A stretch of DNA of 64,000 nucleotides from Labilithrix sp. (GCA_019637195.1 JAHBWA010000002.1:1-64000), one strand, 5' to 3'. Numbered from the stretch's first letter, positions 8,876 to 18,394 are shown. Translations and numbers: made by a program. Notes: generated by a model not told the origin, from the sequence alone.

Positions 8876-10195
8876 GTGCTCGCGCTGCTCGGGTCGGTGA
8901 TCTTTCTGGCGTTGAACGCGTTCTTCGTCGCGGCCGAGTTCGCGCTCGTGAAGGTGCGCATCACGCAGCTCGACCGTGCGATCCGGGAGGGCGACCGCCG
9001 CGCGCGCGCCGCGAAGGAGGTCCTCCAGCGCCTCGATCGATACCTCTCGGTGACGCAGTTCGGGATCACCGTCGCGAGCCTCGGGCTCGGCTGGATCGGC
9101 GAGCCCGCCATCACGGCCTTCGCCGATCACGTCGCGATGGAGGTCACCGGCGCGCCGCTCGACCGGGCGGGGCACATCGCGGTCGGCGTCTTCGGCCTCG
9201 GCCTCCTGACGTTCCTCCACCTGCTCGTCGGTGAGCTGGTCCCGAAGTTCGTCGCCATCCAGCACCCCGTCGCGACGTCGCTCGTCTCGGCGCTGCCGCT
9301 CCAGATCGTCAACGCCGTCTTCCGCCCGGTGCTCTTCGTGCTGGAGAAGGCGCAGCGCGTCGTCCTCCGCATGCTCGGGATCGATCCCGACCACGTCAAC
9401 GAAGGCACGCTCTCGGAGGACGAGCTCATCGGCATCCTCGCCGCCGCCGCGACGCGCGAGCCGAAGACCGAGGACAAGCGGCGCCTGCTCGAGCGCATCC
9501 TCCGGTTCAGCGCGCGGCCGGTGCGCAACATGATGGTCCCGCGCGTCGACGTCATCGCGCTCTCGATCGAGGCCAGCGGCGAAGAGGCCTACGAGATCCT
9601 CCAGCGGCATCAGTTCTCGCGAATCCTGCTCGTACGCGAGTCGTTCGACGAGGTCGCCGGCTACCTCTACGCGAAGGACTTCCTGCTCGACCCGCGCGCG
9701 CGCGAGCGGCGCTCGCTCCACGGCCTCGAGCGGCGCGTCTTCTTCTTCCCGGAGACGCGCGACGGCCTCTCCGCGCTCCGCGACATGCAGCGCGAGCAGA
9801 CGCCGTTCGCGGTCGTCGTCGACGAGTACGGCGGCACGAGCGGCATCGTCACGCTCGAGGACCTCGTCGAGGAGATCGTCGGCGAGATCCGCGACGAGCT
9901 CGACATCGAGCCAGCGCGCGTCGCGCCGATCGCCGGCGAGTCCAACGCCTGGAACGTCGACGGCCGCGCCACCGTCGACGATCTCCGCGACGCCGGCGTC
10001 CCGGTCGCCGAGGAGTGGACCGGCGAGCCGATCGGCCGCGTCGTGATGGATCAGCTCGGTCACCTCCCCCAGGTCGGCGACGTCGTCCGCCTCGCCGAGG
10101 GCGTCTTCGCGAAGGTCATGGCGACGAACCGCCGCCGCATCCAGCGCCTCGAGGTCCGCGCGATGCCGGACCCCGATCTGCCCGCGCCGGCCTGA
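8876..10195 (+). CDS. CNNM/CBS-domain membrane protein (CorC/HlyC type)
   Basis: About 439 aa. An N-terminal CNNM (DUF21) membrane domain begins with [21 protein letters not shown]. Then come a CBS pair, with the linker signature [16 protein letters not shown] and [20 protein letters not shown], and a C-terminal CorC_HlyC domain ([12 protein letters not shown]). These proteins are linked to Mg2+/Co2+ efflux; many are annotated as hemolysins without proof. The GTG at 8876 begins just before the first helix, but there is no well-spaced Shine-Dalgarno, so the start may be off by tens of bases. Confidence 0.88.
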   Translation: MLALLGSVIFLALNAFFVAAEFALVKVRITQLDRAIREGDRRARAAKEVLQRLDRYLSVTQFGITVASLGLGWIGEPAITAFADHVAMEVTGAPLDRAGHIAVGVFGLGLLTFLHLLVGELVPKFVAIQHPVATSLVSALPLQIVNAVFRPVLFVLEKAQRVVLRMLGIDPDHVNEGTLSEDELIGILAAAATREPKTEDKRRLLERILRFSARPVRNMMVPRVDVIALSIEASGEEAYEILQRHQFSRILLVRESFDEVAGYLYAKDFLLDPRARERRSLHGLERRVFFFPETRDGLSALRDMQREQTPFAVVVDEYGGTSGIVTLEDLVEEIVGEIRDELDIEPARVAPIAGESNAWNVDGRATVDDLRDAGVPVAEEWTGEPIGRVVMDQLGHLPQVGDVVRLAEGVFAKVMATNRRRIQRLEVRAMPDPDLPAPA

Positions 10196-10645
10196 GGCGT
10201 CTGCTTCGAGGCCAGGCGCGTCCCCGGTCTCTCGGACATCGCGATGTTCGTGCCGGGCCTATTGTGGCCGACGATTGCGGCCCCACCCGGAGCGGCGCCG
10301 TCCGCTGCGCGCGCGACGGCGTGCTCCGCGAGGGCTGCCGGGGAAGGCGGCGCATCGACCGGCCGCGCGGTGTCGCCGAAGGCGGCAACACCTGCGTGGT
10401 GCAGCTGAACGTCGCGATGACGTGTACGAGTGCCGGTCGGGAGCGTGCCCCTGACCCCGAGCGAACGCGCAGCCCCGTGATGACCCAGGCGTGTCGCCGC
10501 AACGGCTGAAGAAGCGGCTGGCCTCCTTTCGCCACGCGCGAGCACCGCGAAGGTGCAGCGCGGTGCCCGGAGCTCGCTGCACGATCTCCTTCCTCCGCCG
10601 ACCTGAAACGCTCGAGCGCGTGGTCGCGGGACGCCGCTCGGACGA
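10196..10645. other. Intergenic region without a recognisable gene
   Basis: This 450-bp stretch lies between two convergent genes. Short open frames exist on both strands but have no domain character, weak codon bias and no start signals. It may be a decayed gene. I see no RNA gene, repeat or hairpin with a T-tract. Confidence 0.45.
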
Positions 10646-11644
10646 TCAGGGACGTGGCCAGCGGGCGGTCAGGTACTGGGCGACCTGTCTCGCCTGCGCG
10701 TCGTCGAGCGCGCGTTCGTAGACGAGGATCTCTCCGAGCTTCCCGTTGAAGTAGTCGTCGGGGAAATACCAAGACCGTCCAATCCTGCCGTCGGTACGGA
10801 GTCCCTTCGTGAGCGCGCGGGCCGTGCCGGTCTTGACCACGGCATCCCCCACGCGGAGCGTGACGGTCGTGCTGGCGGGACACTTCCCCTGGCCGTTCCA
10901 CCCCTCGTGCACGACGGAGAAGACATCCCAGCCGCGTCCGTCGCTCGAGCCGATAGCCGTCACGCCGTCGATCTCCGCACGGTAGTCCAGGGAATAGCCA
11001 CCGATCGAGAGCTCACCGAGGCGTGCGCACTCGTCCTGCAGCGCCGGCGCCCCAAGCGCGAGGAACGAGCCCGCCGTCCCGTTGCCGTCGAGCTGAGGCC
11101 ATACCGCCACGAAGACGCTGAGACCGGCGGTGAAGTCGTCGAAGCCCGCTGGCAGCGTGAGCACGTCGTCCGCTGCGAAGGCCACGGCCGCTCCCGCCGC
11201 CTCCGTTACCCGCATCGGCTGGGCTGCGCTCTGGGACTGCTTGGCGTCGTTGCCGATGGTGCCAGGCCGAATCTTCGGGAGCGCGTCGCGCCACACCGTC
11301 ACGCGTCCGTCGGCGGTCGTCTCGACGCCGTCGTCCGCGCGGAGCCACATGATCAGGCCGTCGGTAGGGAACCGCCTCGCGAGGCACCCCGTCGACGACG
11401 CAGCGGCTCCCTCGCACCCCGAGGGCGAGACGACGTCGGGCGACGCTACGTCGGCGTCGGCCTCGGCCCCAGACTCGACCAGCGGTTCGGTACCGCCGTC
11501 GACGCCCGCCCGTTCGCCGTCCAGGTTGCTCGTGTCGACGAGGAGGGTGCACGACACCAGCGCGACCGCGCCCATGACGATGCCCCACGGGAGACGCGAG
11601 CGAGTCGTCGGCGGCGCGGCGATGCTATGGGCGGCACGTTTCAT
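10646..11644 (-). CDS. LamG/concanavalin-like lipoprotein
   Basis: A 332-aa protein. The signal peptide ends at lipobox ALVSC, then an acidic linker and a jelly-roll domain from about residue 90: GLIMWLRADDGVE, VTVWRDALPK, DDVLTLPAGFDD, ending with GKLGEILVYERALDDAQ. This is the LamG/laminin-type fold found in many myxobacterial surface lipoproteins. It probably binds carbohydrate or has a structural role. Start at ATG 11644 gives a basic n-region; the frame is open a little further upstream, and an ATG at 11575 would give a shorter signal. Confidence 0.75.
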   Translation of the reverse strand: MKRAAHSIAAPPTTRSRLPWGIVMGAVALVSCTLLVDTSNLDGERAGVDGGTEPLVESGAEADADVASPDVVSPSGCEGAAASSTGCLARRFPTDGLIMWLRADDGVETTADGRVTVWRDALPKIRPGTIGNDAKQSQSAAQPMRVTEAAGAAVAFAADDVLTLPAGFDDFTAGLSVFVAVWPQLDGNGTAGSFLALGAPALQDECARLGELSIGGYSLDYRAEIDGVTAIGSSDGRGWDVFSVVHEGWNGQGKCPASTTVTLRVGDAVVKTGTARALTKGLRTDGRIGRSWYFPDDYFNGKLGEILVYERALDDAQARQVAQYLTARWPRP

Positions 11645-11834
11645 CCGCTCGTCGAGAATCGCACCGAGACGCCGGCAGGTCAAAGCTCCGACCCGGTCCA
11701 GCGGGCGGTCACCGGAACTTCAGGCCTCGAGGTTCGGCAACGGTCCGGTGCAGCTCGCGGGTCGCCGTACGCGGATCCAGCATCGGATGGAGTGATACCG
11801 GAATGCTCCAGCCTGCGATCGGCAACCGGCGAGG

Positions 11835-12479
11835 TCAGCGCCGCGGGTGGGGTCCGGGGAGGTGCTCCAGCGTCCAGGGATGCTCGTGGTGATCGCGCGC
11901 GTCCGGCGCGCCGATGTAGCCGCGATCGAGGCGCGCCCGCAGGAGGCCGAGCGTCCGGAGATCGCGCTGGCTCGCGACCGGGACGCCGGCCTCGAGCAAG
12001 AGCGCCGTCGCGACGCCGACTCCCTTTTGGAAGCGCCGCTCCTTCACGAGGCGACAGCCGTCCGAGATCACCTGGCTGCCGCACGCCGCGCTCATGTCCG
12101 TGAGGATCGCGAGCTCGACGCGATGCTCCTTCGCGAACGCGAGCATCGCCCGCGCGCCGTCGATCATCTCCGCGGTCAGGTCGACCCGGTGCTCGTCGAG
12201 CACCTTCGCGCGCCCGGCGATGACGTCGACGCCGTCGCCCCCGTGGATGTCCGGCGTCGTGCGCGGCGTCCCGAGCGCGTGCTGCTCCGGGCAGAACGGA
12301 AACGCGCGGAGCGCCGGCAGCTCCAGCAAGCCGGTCAGCGCACCGCCGAGCCCGTAGTCGCTCCCGTCGACGCCGCACGGCCGCCCCGCGAGACACCCGC
12401 TGACGAGGACACGCAGGGGCTCCGCGGCGGTCGGCTCCCGCAGCCCATCGAGCAGCGCCGCGTGGTACGCGAGGAGCAC
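11835..12479 (-). CDS. DUF523 family protein
   Basis: A 214-aa cytoplasmic protein with the DUF523 (YbbK-like) signature: VLVSGCLAGRPCGVDG near the N-terminus, FPFCPEQHALGTPR in the middle and LTDMSAACGSQVISDG later. The conserved cysteines suggest metal or cluster binding, but the family has no established reaction. The GTG start has no Shine-Dalgarno; TAAGCT lies 6 nt upstream (12486-12491). It stands alone. Confidence 0.88.
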   Translation of the reverse strand: MLLAYHAALLDGLREPTAAEPLRVLVSGCLAGRPCGVDGSDYGLGGALTGLLELPALRAFPFCPEQHALGTPRTTPDIHGGDGVDVIAGRAKVLDEHRVDLTAEMIDGARAMLAFAKEHRVELAILTDMSAACGSQVISDGCRLVKERRFQKGVGVATALLLEAGVPVASQRDLRTLGLLRARLDRGYIGAPDARDHHEHPWTLEHLPGPHPRR

Positions 12480-12544
12480 GGGCGAAGCTTAGGGCCGACG
12501 AGAGCGCGGTCAACGCCGGCCGCAGCTGCCGCGCTCAGCGACCT

Positions 12545-12569
12545 CGCCTCGCCCGCCGCGGGCGAGGCG
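12545..12569. terminator. Perfect hairpin after the VOC gene
   Basis: An 11-bp perfect stem, CGCCTCGCCCG and CGGGCGAGGCG, with a 3-nt loop. It lies about 100 nt past the stop of the minus-strand VOC gene and upstream of the DUF523 gene. There is no T-tract; a terminator role is inferred from stability and place. Confidence 0.4.
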
Positions 12570-12574
12570 ACCGC

Positions 12575-12648
12575 GTCTTTCACGTGTCATTGTAGCGCCG
12601 CGCCCCCCCCACGGCGGCGAGTCTTTCACGTGTCGTCGTAGCGCCGCG
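12575..12648. repeat. Two 28-bp direct repeat copies
   Basis: GTCTTTCACGTGTC opens both copies (12575-12602 and 12621-12648), which continue in the same sequence and differ at only two positions in 28. An 18-bp spacer with a C-run separates them. They lie right after the 12545-12569 hairpin. The core CACGTG is itself a palindrome. They could be a duplicated operator or slippage product. Confidence 0.6.
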
Positions 12649-12666
12649 GACAGCCCACGCTCGCCC

Positions 12667-13107
12667 CTACTTCTTCTTCTCGCTGCAATTGAACATCCAC
12701 CGGACGCCGAACTGGTCGGTGAGGTGACCGAAGTAGTCGCCCCAGAACATGTCCTGGAGCGGCATCTCCACCTTTCCGCCCTCGGAGAGGAGCGCGAAGA
12801 GACGTTCGGTCTCCTTCCGGGTGTCCGGCTCGAGGTTCAGGCTGACGTTGTTGCCGAAGGTGAGCTTCTGCCCCATCGACTCGACCGCGTCGGTGCCCAT
12901 CAGCACATGCCCGCCGAGAATGGTCAGCATGATGTGCATGACGTAGCTCTTCTCCTTCTCGCTCAAGGCGGGCATCCCCGGCGCGGGGGGCACGTCGCCC
13001 ATCCGCATGATCGGCGTCGCCGGCGTCGTCCCGAACACCGACGCGTAGAAGGTGAAGGCGGCCTCGGTGTTTCCGGGGAAGTTCAGGTAGGTGCTCGTCC
13101 GTGCCAT
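12667..13107 (-). CDS. VOC (PhnB/glyoxalase-like) protein
   Basis: A 146-aa PhnB-type vicinal-oxygen-chelate protein: YLNFPGNTEAAFTFYASVFG at the start, VLMGTDAVE, LNLEPDTRKETERLF, and the end motif WGDYFGHLTDQFGVRWMFN. Members bind small substrates or drugs, and many have no known reaction. ATG 13107 is preceded by AAAGGGA at a fitting distance; the longer frame to 13203 is not needed. Confidence 0.88.
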   Translation of the reverse strand: MARTSTYLNFPGNTEAAFTFYASVFGTTPATPIMRMGDVPPAPGMPALSEKEKSYVMHIMLTILGGHVLMGTDAVESMGQKLTFGNNVSLNLEPDTRKETERLFALLSEGGKVEMPLQDMFWGDYFGHLTDQFGVRWMFNCSEKKK

Positions 13108-13358
13108 GGCGGGTTCCCTTTCGGTAGGTACAAGGGCCCGACGGCGACTCGCCGTGCCGGGGCCCACGATGAAGCGTCGATCGAAGCTCGCCGAGATCGA
13201 CACGACCCCACCACATTTTTTACCCCCTCGCGACAGAACATCGCACGAGCCGCTCCTGAGCGCGTGCCGCGCGGCCGACTTCGTCGACGTCGCGGCTCGA
13301 TCTCGAGCGGCAGATCGCGCGCTTCCACCCGAGCGTCGTCGGCGTATAGAGCGAGTCC

Positions 13359-14513
13359 ATGAGAGCTCGATGGTCCCTCTTCCTCACCGCATCGGCGTTC
13401 GCGGCTTCTTGCGGCGGCCCGGGGAGCGGGCATGTGCCGGAGGGGAGCGTCGCGGCCAAAGAGGCCGACGGAGGGGGGATCGTGCCCACCGATGAAAGGC
13501 AACGACTTCATGATCGGCTGGCGACTGCGATCGCCCCGCTCGTCGACTCGCCATTCGGAACGGCGGCCGCGGCGACGGGCGTGGTCGGGACCGTCGAAGG
13601 CGCCGCTTCGCTCGGGACCCTCTGGGACGGCGGGCCATCTGCAACGAACGACTCACGATTCAACGTCGCAAGCGTGAGCAAGGTCCTGACGGCGGCACGC
13701 ATCGTGAGTCTTGCGCACGCCAAGTCGATCGGGCTCGACGACGCTGTCTCGAAGCATCTTCCCGGCGTGAAGCTGCTCGACGAGGGCGGCGTCGATCGCG
13801 CGGGGACGATCACGGTGCGCCAGCTGGTCCAACACCGAAGCGGGCTGCCGCACGTGCCGAAGGATCTCGAGCGACGGGTCGCCAATCGGTGGTCATCGCC
13901 GGATCTACTTCGCGTTCTCACGGATTCGTGGGAGCTCGCCCTCGACGGGTCGCCAGGTCAGTACAAGTACTCGAACACCGGCTACGCGCTCCTCGGGGCG
14001 ATCATCGAGCGCACGCGCAACTGTTCCTTCGCCGACTGCATGGCCACCTACCTGGACGAGCTCGGAATGACGCGCTCGACGTTCTGGCCGACGACGCTCG
14101 GCGACGACGCTGCTCGCGGTCGCGTCGTCGTCCAGGGGGCCGCGAAGTTCAACGAACCCGGTTGGTACGCGAGCCGTTACGCCCTTCCGTTCACTGGCCT
14201 CTGGACGTCGACGCCAGACCTCGCTCGGTTCGGAGCGATCGTCCTCTCGGCGTCGAAGGATCCTGCGGCGCCCCTTCACGCGATGAGCGCGCCGGACGGC
14301 AATCCACTCGGGCTCTTTGTCGCGAAGAGACTCGACGCGACGAGCCTGGAACACGATGGAAGCGGACCGGGCTTCCACGCGTCGCTCATCATCCTTCCGA
14401 GCAAGAGCGTCGTGCTGGCGATGGCTACGAACGGCGGCAACGAGACCAAGGACGAAGGCGCGGCCTTCGCCGACGTGGTCCGCAGCACCTTGAACGTGGT
14501 GCCTGCGCCGTAG
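13359..14513 (+). CDS. Beta-lactamase-fold serine hydrolase lipoprotein
   Basis: A 384-aa protein of the class C beta-lactamase/esterase superfamily. The signal ends at lipobox AASC (Cys18). The catalytic SVSK is at 105-108, YSN at 204-206, and HDG at 332-334 in the KTG position. LVQHRSGLPHVP and YSNTGYALLGAIIE are typical. It could be an esterase, peptidase or peptidoglycan-directed enzyme; lactamase activity is not implied. TATAGA lies 8 nt before the ATG with no Shine-Dalgarno, suggesting a leaderless mRNA. It is divergent from the VOC gene. Confidence 0.87.
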   Translation: MRARWSLFLTASAFAASCGGPGSGHVPEGSVAAKEADGGGIVPTDERQRLHDRLATAIAPLVDSPFGTAAAATGVVGTVEGAASLGTLWDGGPSATNDSRFNVASVSKVLTAARIVSLAHAKSIGLDDAVSKHLPGVKLLDEGGVDRAGTITVRQLVQHRSGLPHVPKDLERRVANRWSSPDLLRVLTDSWELALDGSPGQYKYSNTGYALLGAIIERTRNCSFADCMATYLDELGMTRSTFWPTTLGDDAARGRVVVQGAAKFNEPGWYASRYALPFTGLWTSTPDLARFGAIVLSASKDPAAPLHAMSAPDGNPLGLFVAKRLDATSLEHDGSGPGFHASLIILPSKSVVLAMATNGGNETKDEGAAFADVVRSTLNVVPAP

Positions 14514-14664
14514 GGTCTGCATGACCTTCGAGGAGCGACGCCCGAGCTCGGCTCGGCCGTCGCCCTCGCGGACGTTGGCCGCGCGGCGCGCGTCGAGAAC
14601 CTCGCGGACCGCGAGCGGAGGGCCGCCCCGCGCGACGGGCCGTAGGCGCCTCGACCGCCGCCGT

Positions 14665-14684
14665 CTCGGCGTCGTCACGCCGAG
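14665..14684. terminator. Hairpin between convergent genes
   Basis: A perfect 8-bp stem, CTCGGCGT and ACGCCGAG, with a 4-nt loop. It sits between the serine hydrolase (plus) and amidohydrolase (minus) genes. It could end either transcript but lacks a T-tract. Confidence 0.3.
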
Positions 14685-14727
14685 CGACGTGAGTGGTACG
14701 CCCAACGATTCTCGACCGGACACCGCG

Positions 14728-15654
14728 TCACGGCTTCGCCGGCTGAAAGAGATCCCCCAAGGCTCGATTCCCATTCGTCAGAATCACACGAAGCTCACTC
14801 TCGCTGAGCCCCATCTCACGCAGTGCGTGAATCGTCTCGGCTGGATGGAAGGCTGGCCAATCCGAGCCGAACAAGACACGTTCGACCCCAAACGCGCGCA
14901 GGGCGGCGACGAGCTGACGCTGCACGGGCACAGCGAGATGGATCACGCCGCTCACGTCCGCAAACACGCGTCGCGATGTCAGTTGCGGCAGGAGAGCTGC
15001 GTCCGGCCCAAGGAGGTGCGCCACGATCACGCGTAGCTTGGGGTGACGATTCAGCAACGCCACGAGCGCGGCGCCTTCGCCCGCGTGTTCTGGGCCAGGA
15101 AAGTTGCCGTGGACCAAGGCGGTCATGTCGAGGGCCTCCGCTTCGGAGAGCAAGGCGTCGAACCTCGATGCACCGTCCGCCGTACGAAGATCGAGCTTCG
15201 AAGCGAGCGCGTGCAGCTTGACGATCCGCGCGCCCGCTCCGTGCATTCGTCGCAGCTCTTGCAGCGCCCAGTCGGCGTTCGCAGGTACGGCGATCGCCGC
15301 CGCGATGCGCGCCGGGTCCTTGCGTGCGGCATCGAGGAGAAAGTCGTTTTCTACACGACACTTATCTTCGGTCGTGTTGGGGTAATAGCCATTCCCCACG
15401 GCGACAGCGCGTTGGAGGCCGACGCTTCGAGCTGCAACGAGCGCACGCTCTGGCGTAAAGCTCATGTCGCCCTCGCCCGGCAGGGTCGCGTGCATGTGGA
15501 CGTCGACCCCGCCCGCTGGCGCGGAGGCGTTCTCCTGGTCAGCGCATCCACATCGCGGCTGGCGAGCGGCTCCGCTCTTCGAGCCGCATGCGACGGAGAG
15601 AAAGGACGAGAAGAGTGCGACGCAAAGAACGATGCGACTGCGCATGAGGTTCAT
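14728..15654 (-). CDS. Amidohydrolase-family lipoprotein
   Basis: A 308-aa protein. The signal ends at LSVACGSKSG (lipobox). An amidohydrolase-2 TIM barrel follows: VDVHMHA (the HxH metal site), IVKLHALAS, LVHGNFPGPEH, VIVAHLLGPD and LFGSDWPAFHP with the late Asp. It probably hydrolyses or decarboxylates a small substrate in the periplasm; the substrate is unknown. Start ATG 15654; an ATG three codons later is also possible. TATTAA lies 10 nt upstream. The end of the IS66 element is only 68 bp upstream, so the insertion may have changed the gene's promoter. Confidence 0.82.
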   Translation of the reverse strand: MNLMRSRIVLCVALFSSFLSVACGSKSGAARQPRCGCADQENASAPAGGVDVHMHATLPGEGDMSFTPERALVAARSVGLQRAVAVGNGYYPNTTEDKCRVENDFLLDAARKDPARIAAAIAVPANADWALQELRRMHGAGARIVKLHALASKLDLRTADGASRFDALLSEAEALDMTALVHGNFPGPEHAGEGAALVALLNRHPKLRVIVAHLLGPDAALLPQLTSRRVFADVSGVIHLAVPVQRQLVAALRAFGVERVLFGSDWPAFHPAETIHALREMGLSESELRVILTNGNRALGDLFQPAKP

Positions 15655-15722
15655 CCGAATCCGCTTAATAGCCGATCCCGAGGTGGCGAGCCGTGCGTTT
15701 AGGTTCGCCGTGCGACCGTCGG

Positions 15723-15755
15723 CGCAAGTTGGTACGCCCTGCACGAAGAGGCGTC
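15723..15755 (+). repeat. IS66 terminal inverted repeat, left
   Basis: Reading inward it begins CGCAAGTTGGTACGCCC and ends GAAGAGGCGTC. It pairs with the copy at 18362-18394 in 31 of 33 positions. It is the tnpC-side end. Confidence 0.88.
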
Positions 15756-15804
15756 GTCGACGAGGCGCGTCGGATGACGCAAGCTCACGAGCGTGGAGGC
15801 GCGT

Positions 15805-17565
15805 TCAGTCCGACGACGGCTGCTGTTCCGGCCGCGGCACGGTCACGTGGCCGAGGGCCAGCTCGAGCTCGCGCTCGGGGATGCGAGCACGCGTGCGGAG
15901 CCAGTACTTCGGCGCGAGCTCGAGATACCGGTCGCGCGGCCAGTACGGCATGACGCGGATGATGTCCGTGAAGTAGTCCTCGACGTCGAGCCCGTGGAGC
16001 TGGCACGAGGCGACGAGCGAGAAGATGTTCGCGGCGGCCTGGGCATGATCGTCGGAGCCCATGAAGAGCCACGCGCGGCGCCCGCTGGCGATGGATCGGA
16101 GCGCGCGCTCACTGGCATTGTTTTCAAGGCGGAGCCGGCCGTCGTCGAGGAAGCGGCGAAGAGCGTCGCGTTGACGAATGGCGTAGCCAAAGGCGCTCGC
16201 GAGGGGACCGCGGACACCGCGGACGTGCTCGAAGACACCGCCGGCCCACGCGAAGAAGTCGTCGAGCATCGGGCGCGAGACACGCTGCCGTCGCTCGTGG
16301 CGTTGTTTCGGAGCGAGACCAGCCCAATCCTCCTCGAACTTGAAGAGCGCGCGAATGCGCAGCAGAGCCTCGCGGGCGCGCGGATCCTTCAAGGCGATGG
16401 CCGCTTCCCAGAAGCGTCTTCGAGCGTGGCTCCAGCACGCCACCTCGTCGGGCGGCTTGTCGCCCTCCTCGACGGCGGCGCCGCGGAAGAGCGCATCGTA
16501 GATGCAGTGCGCGTCGGCCTGGATGTAGCCCTTGAAGCCCTTGAACATCGTGCAGACGGCGTCGCTCGTGTGCTTCGGCTGGTACTCGAAGAACACGTGG
16601 TCCTTGTCGGCGAGCACGACGAAGAAGTGCCCCTTCTTGCAAGCCTGCGATTTGCCGCCCGGGATCCGAGCCGGCTGAATCGCGACGCCCGTCGCGTCGG
16701 TGGAGAGGCAGAACGCCGTCTCCTTGGCCTCCTTCGCACACGCGTCGACGATGGCGCCGAGGCTCGCTCCGATGTGCTCCGCGTAACGGCACATCGTGCC
16801 GTCGTCGAGCTCGAGACCTTCGCACCCGAGCACGAGAGCCAGCCGATTGAAGGGCAGGCCCCAGCGAAACTTCATCACGAGGATGTGCGCGATGAGCGAC
16901 GGCGCCAGCATCCCGCGCTCGTAAAGCTCCTTCGGATTCGGCGCCGTCACGATCTCCGGCGTCTCGCCCTCCGCCGCGGGCTTCTTGTAGACGACGCGCG
17001 CCTTCACGATGCGCACGGGGCCGCCGCGGCGATAGCCAGCGTGGCAGCTCTCCTCGAACCCGATGCGCTCGGCGACGCCTTCCAGCGACGGGTCCTCGAT
17101 GACGACGCGCTCCTCCGGGAGATCGAGCTCGGCGAGATTACGACGCCCCTTCGGTCGCGGTCGCGCGGGCCTTCCGCCTTCGGACGCCGCGCCTTCTCCC
17201 AGAGCGAGCTCCGCGTCGGTCTCGCCGAGCTCGGAGGCGATCTTGACGAGCTTGGCCTGCGTCTCAGCGAACTCGATTTCGAGTTGCTGCGTGTCGATCC
17301 GCTCCGCCTTGGCGAGGAAGATGCGGCGACGAATCAGCTCGAGCTGCGCCTTGAGCTGCTCGTAGGCGCGCCGAAGCTTGTCGCGCTCGGCGGTGACCGT
17401 CGCGAGCGCCGCGGTCGTCTTCGAGAGCGTTTCGGTCGCCGTCGCGAGTCGGCTCGTCGTGGACGACAGCTGGCTCGTCGTCGACGTCAGCGCGGCTTCG
17501 AGCTCGGCGATCCGCCGAAGGGCGTCTTCGAGTTCCCGCGGAGGCGATATCGACTCGCTCGACAC
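15805..17565 (-). CDS. tnpC: IS66 transposase TnpC
   Basis: A 586-aa transposase. The N-terminus is a Ser/Thr/Leu-rich coiled coil (about 10-75), then the IS66 zinc-binding and central domains. DDE candidates are LSTDATGV, YIQADAHCIYD and the C-terminal NNASERALR with Glu. HARRRFWEA and the tail PYWPRDRYLELAP are also typical. It carries out cut-and-paste of the element. The start is GTG, 82 bp after tnpB. The length is normal for the family and no frameshift is seen, so it may be active. Confidence 0.92.
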   Translation of the reverse strand: MSSESISPPRELEDALRRIAELEAALTSTTSQLSSTTSRLATATETLSKTTAALATVTAERDKLRRAYEQLKAQLELIRRRIFLAKAERIDTQQLEIEFAETQAKLVKIASELGETDAELALGEGAASEGGRPARPRPKGRRNLAELDLPEERVVIEDPSLEGVAERIGFEESCHAGYRRGGPVRIVKARVVYKKPAAEGETPEIVTAPNPKELYERGMLAPSLIAHILVMKFRWGLPFNRLALVLGCEGLELDDGTMCRYAEHIGASLGAIVDACAKEAKETAFCLSTDATGVAIQPARIPGGKSQACKKGHFFVVLADKDHVFFEYQPKHTSDAVCTMFKGFKGYIQADAHCIYDALFRGAAVEEGDKPPDEVACWSHARRRFWEAAIALKDPRAREALLRIRALFKFEEDWAGLAPKQRHERRQRVSRPMLDDFFAWAGGVFEHVRGVRGPLASAFGYAIRQRDALRRFLDDGRLRLENNASERALRSIASGRRAWLFMGSDDHAQAAANIFSLVASCQLHGLDVEDYFTDIIRVMPYWPRDRYLELAPKYWLRTRARIPERELELALGHVTVPRPEQQPSSD

Positions 17566-17647
17566 GCCGTAGAGGTAGCTCGCGCCGACGACGGCGTCGA
17601 GGTCATATGTGCACTGTGCACGCAGGTTGATCGCACCATGTGCGCGC

Positions 17648-17995
17648 TCAGTGAGTCTTCACGCGACGGGGCGTCTCCGCCTGGTCGATGGCGATACCAT
17701 CGAGAAGCGCCTCGAGGGCAACGTCGTCGATCTCGACGTGACGCGCGCCGTCGCTCGGCGCCTCGGGGATCGCGAACGTATTTCGGTCGAGGCGCTTGTA
17801 GAAGATCGCCATGCCCGAGCCGTCGAAGAACAGGACCTTCAAGGCGTCTCGCCGTCGGCCGAAGAAGATGAAGAGCGCGCCACTGCGCGCGTCGTAACCG
17901 GTCTGCTCCGTGGCGAGACCCGCGAGTCGGTCAAACGACAACCTCATGTCCACGGGCTCGAGCGCGACGTAGATCTCGACGCCGGCCGGAATCAT
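17648..17995 (-). CDS. tnpB: IS66 accessory protein TnpB
   Basis: A 115-aa IS66 Orf2/TnpB: VEIYVALEPVDMRLSFDRLA, then GALFIFFGRRRDALKVLFFD and GMAIFYKRLDRNTF. The protein is needed for IS66 transposition, but its biochemical role is unclear. Its ATG overlaps the tnpA stop (ATGA), which fixes the start. Confidence 0.93.
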   Translation of the reverse strand: MIPAGVEIYVALEPVDMRLSFDRLAGLATEQTGYDARSGALFIFFGRRRDALKVLFFDGSGMAIFYKRLDRNTFAIPEAPSDGARHVEIDDVALEALLDGIAIDQAETPRRVKTH

Positions 17996-18336
17996 GAGGC
18001 GCTCCCGAGCGCGGCGACGACTTCCCGAAGAAGCTCGGTGTCGAACCCGCGCCGCACGAGGATGTGCGTGCCTCCGACGGAGATCGCGAGCTCCGCCTGC
18101 GTCGCGCGCGTCATCGCCGCCTGCGGAGTCGACGATGGGCGCTCCCGGATCACGCGCGCGAGCATTGGGGACGGGCTCTGCATCGCGTCCGTCTTCAGCC
18201 GACTCGCCCAGTAGCGGAGGGTCGACGCCTGGAACTCGAACCCGACCGCGAACTCGTCGGCGGTCTTCCCGCTCGCTCGCCATTCCCGGACACGCTCCGC
18301 CCACTTCGTGGCTGTGGTCGTCATCCACCGGAGCAT
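17992..18336 (-). CDS. tnpA: IS66 accessory protein TnpA
   Basis: A 114-aa helix-turn-helix protein: KWAERVREWRASGKTADEFAVGFEFQ is the DNA-binding region (listed only in part here as WRASGKTADEFA), followed by STLRYWASRL. It probably binds the element ends. Start ATG 18336; a second ATG four codons later is possible. It lies 26 bp inside the right inverted repeat and is coupled to tnpB. Confidence 0.88.
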   Translation of the reverse strand: MLRWMTTTATKWAERVREWRASGKTADEFAVGFEFQASTLRYWASRLKTDAMQSPSPMLARVIRERPSSTPQAAMTRATQAELAISVGGTHILVRRGFDTELLREVVAALGSAS

Positions 18337-18361
18337 GCGCGAGCGACGTCACGCGCGGAAG

Positions 18362-18394
18362 GACGCCTCTTCATGCAGGGCGTACCCACTTGCG
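18362..18394 (-). repeat. IS66 terminal inverted repeat, right
   Basis: The tnpA-side end, inverse partner of 15723-15755. In the neighbouring minus-strand host gene this repeat encodes the last seven residues (RKWVRPA) and the TGA. Confidence 0.88.

Larger units (their letters stand above)
15723..18394 (-). mobile_element. IS66-family insertion sequence, 2,672 bp
   Basis: A complete IS66-type element: tnpA, tnpB and tnpC in order on the minus strand, bounded by 33-bp terminal inverted repeats with 31 matches. Length and gene order fit the family. The flanking 8 bp (15715-15722 and 18395-18402) do not match, so no target duplication is visible; it may be old or have recombined. The right end supplies the stop codon of the neighbouring host gene. 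Confidence 0.9.

Noticed and set aside
10015-10509. A plus-strand frame overlapping the end of the CNNM gene and the following gap
   Set aside because: The first part is a shadow of the CNNM gene, and the rest lacks start signals and domains.
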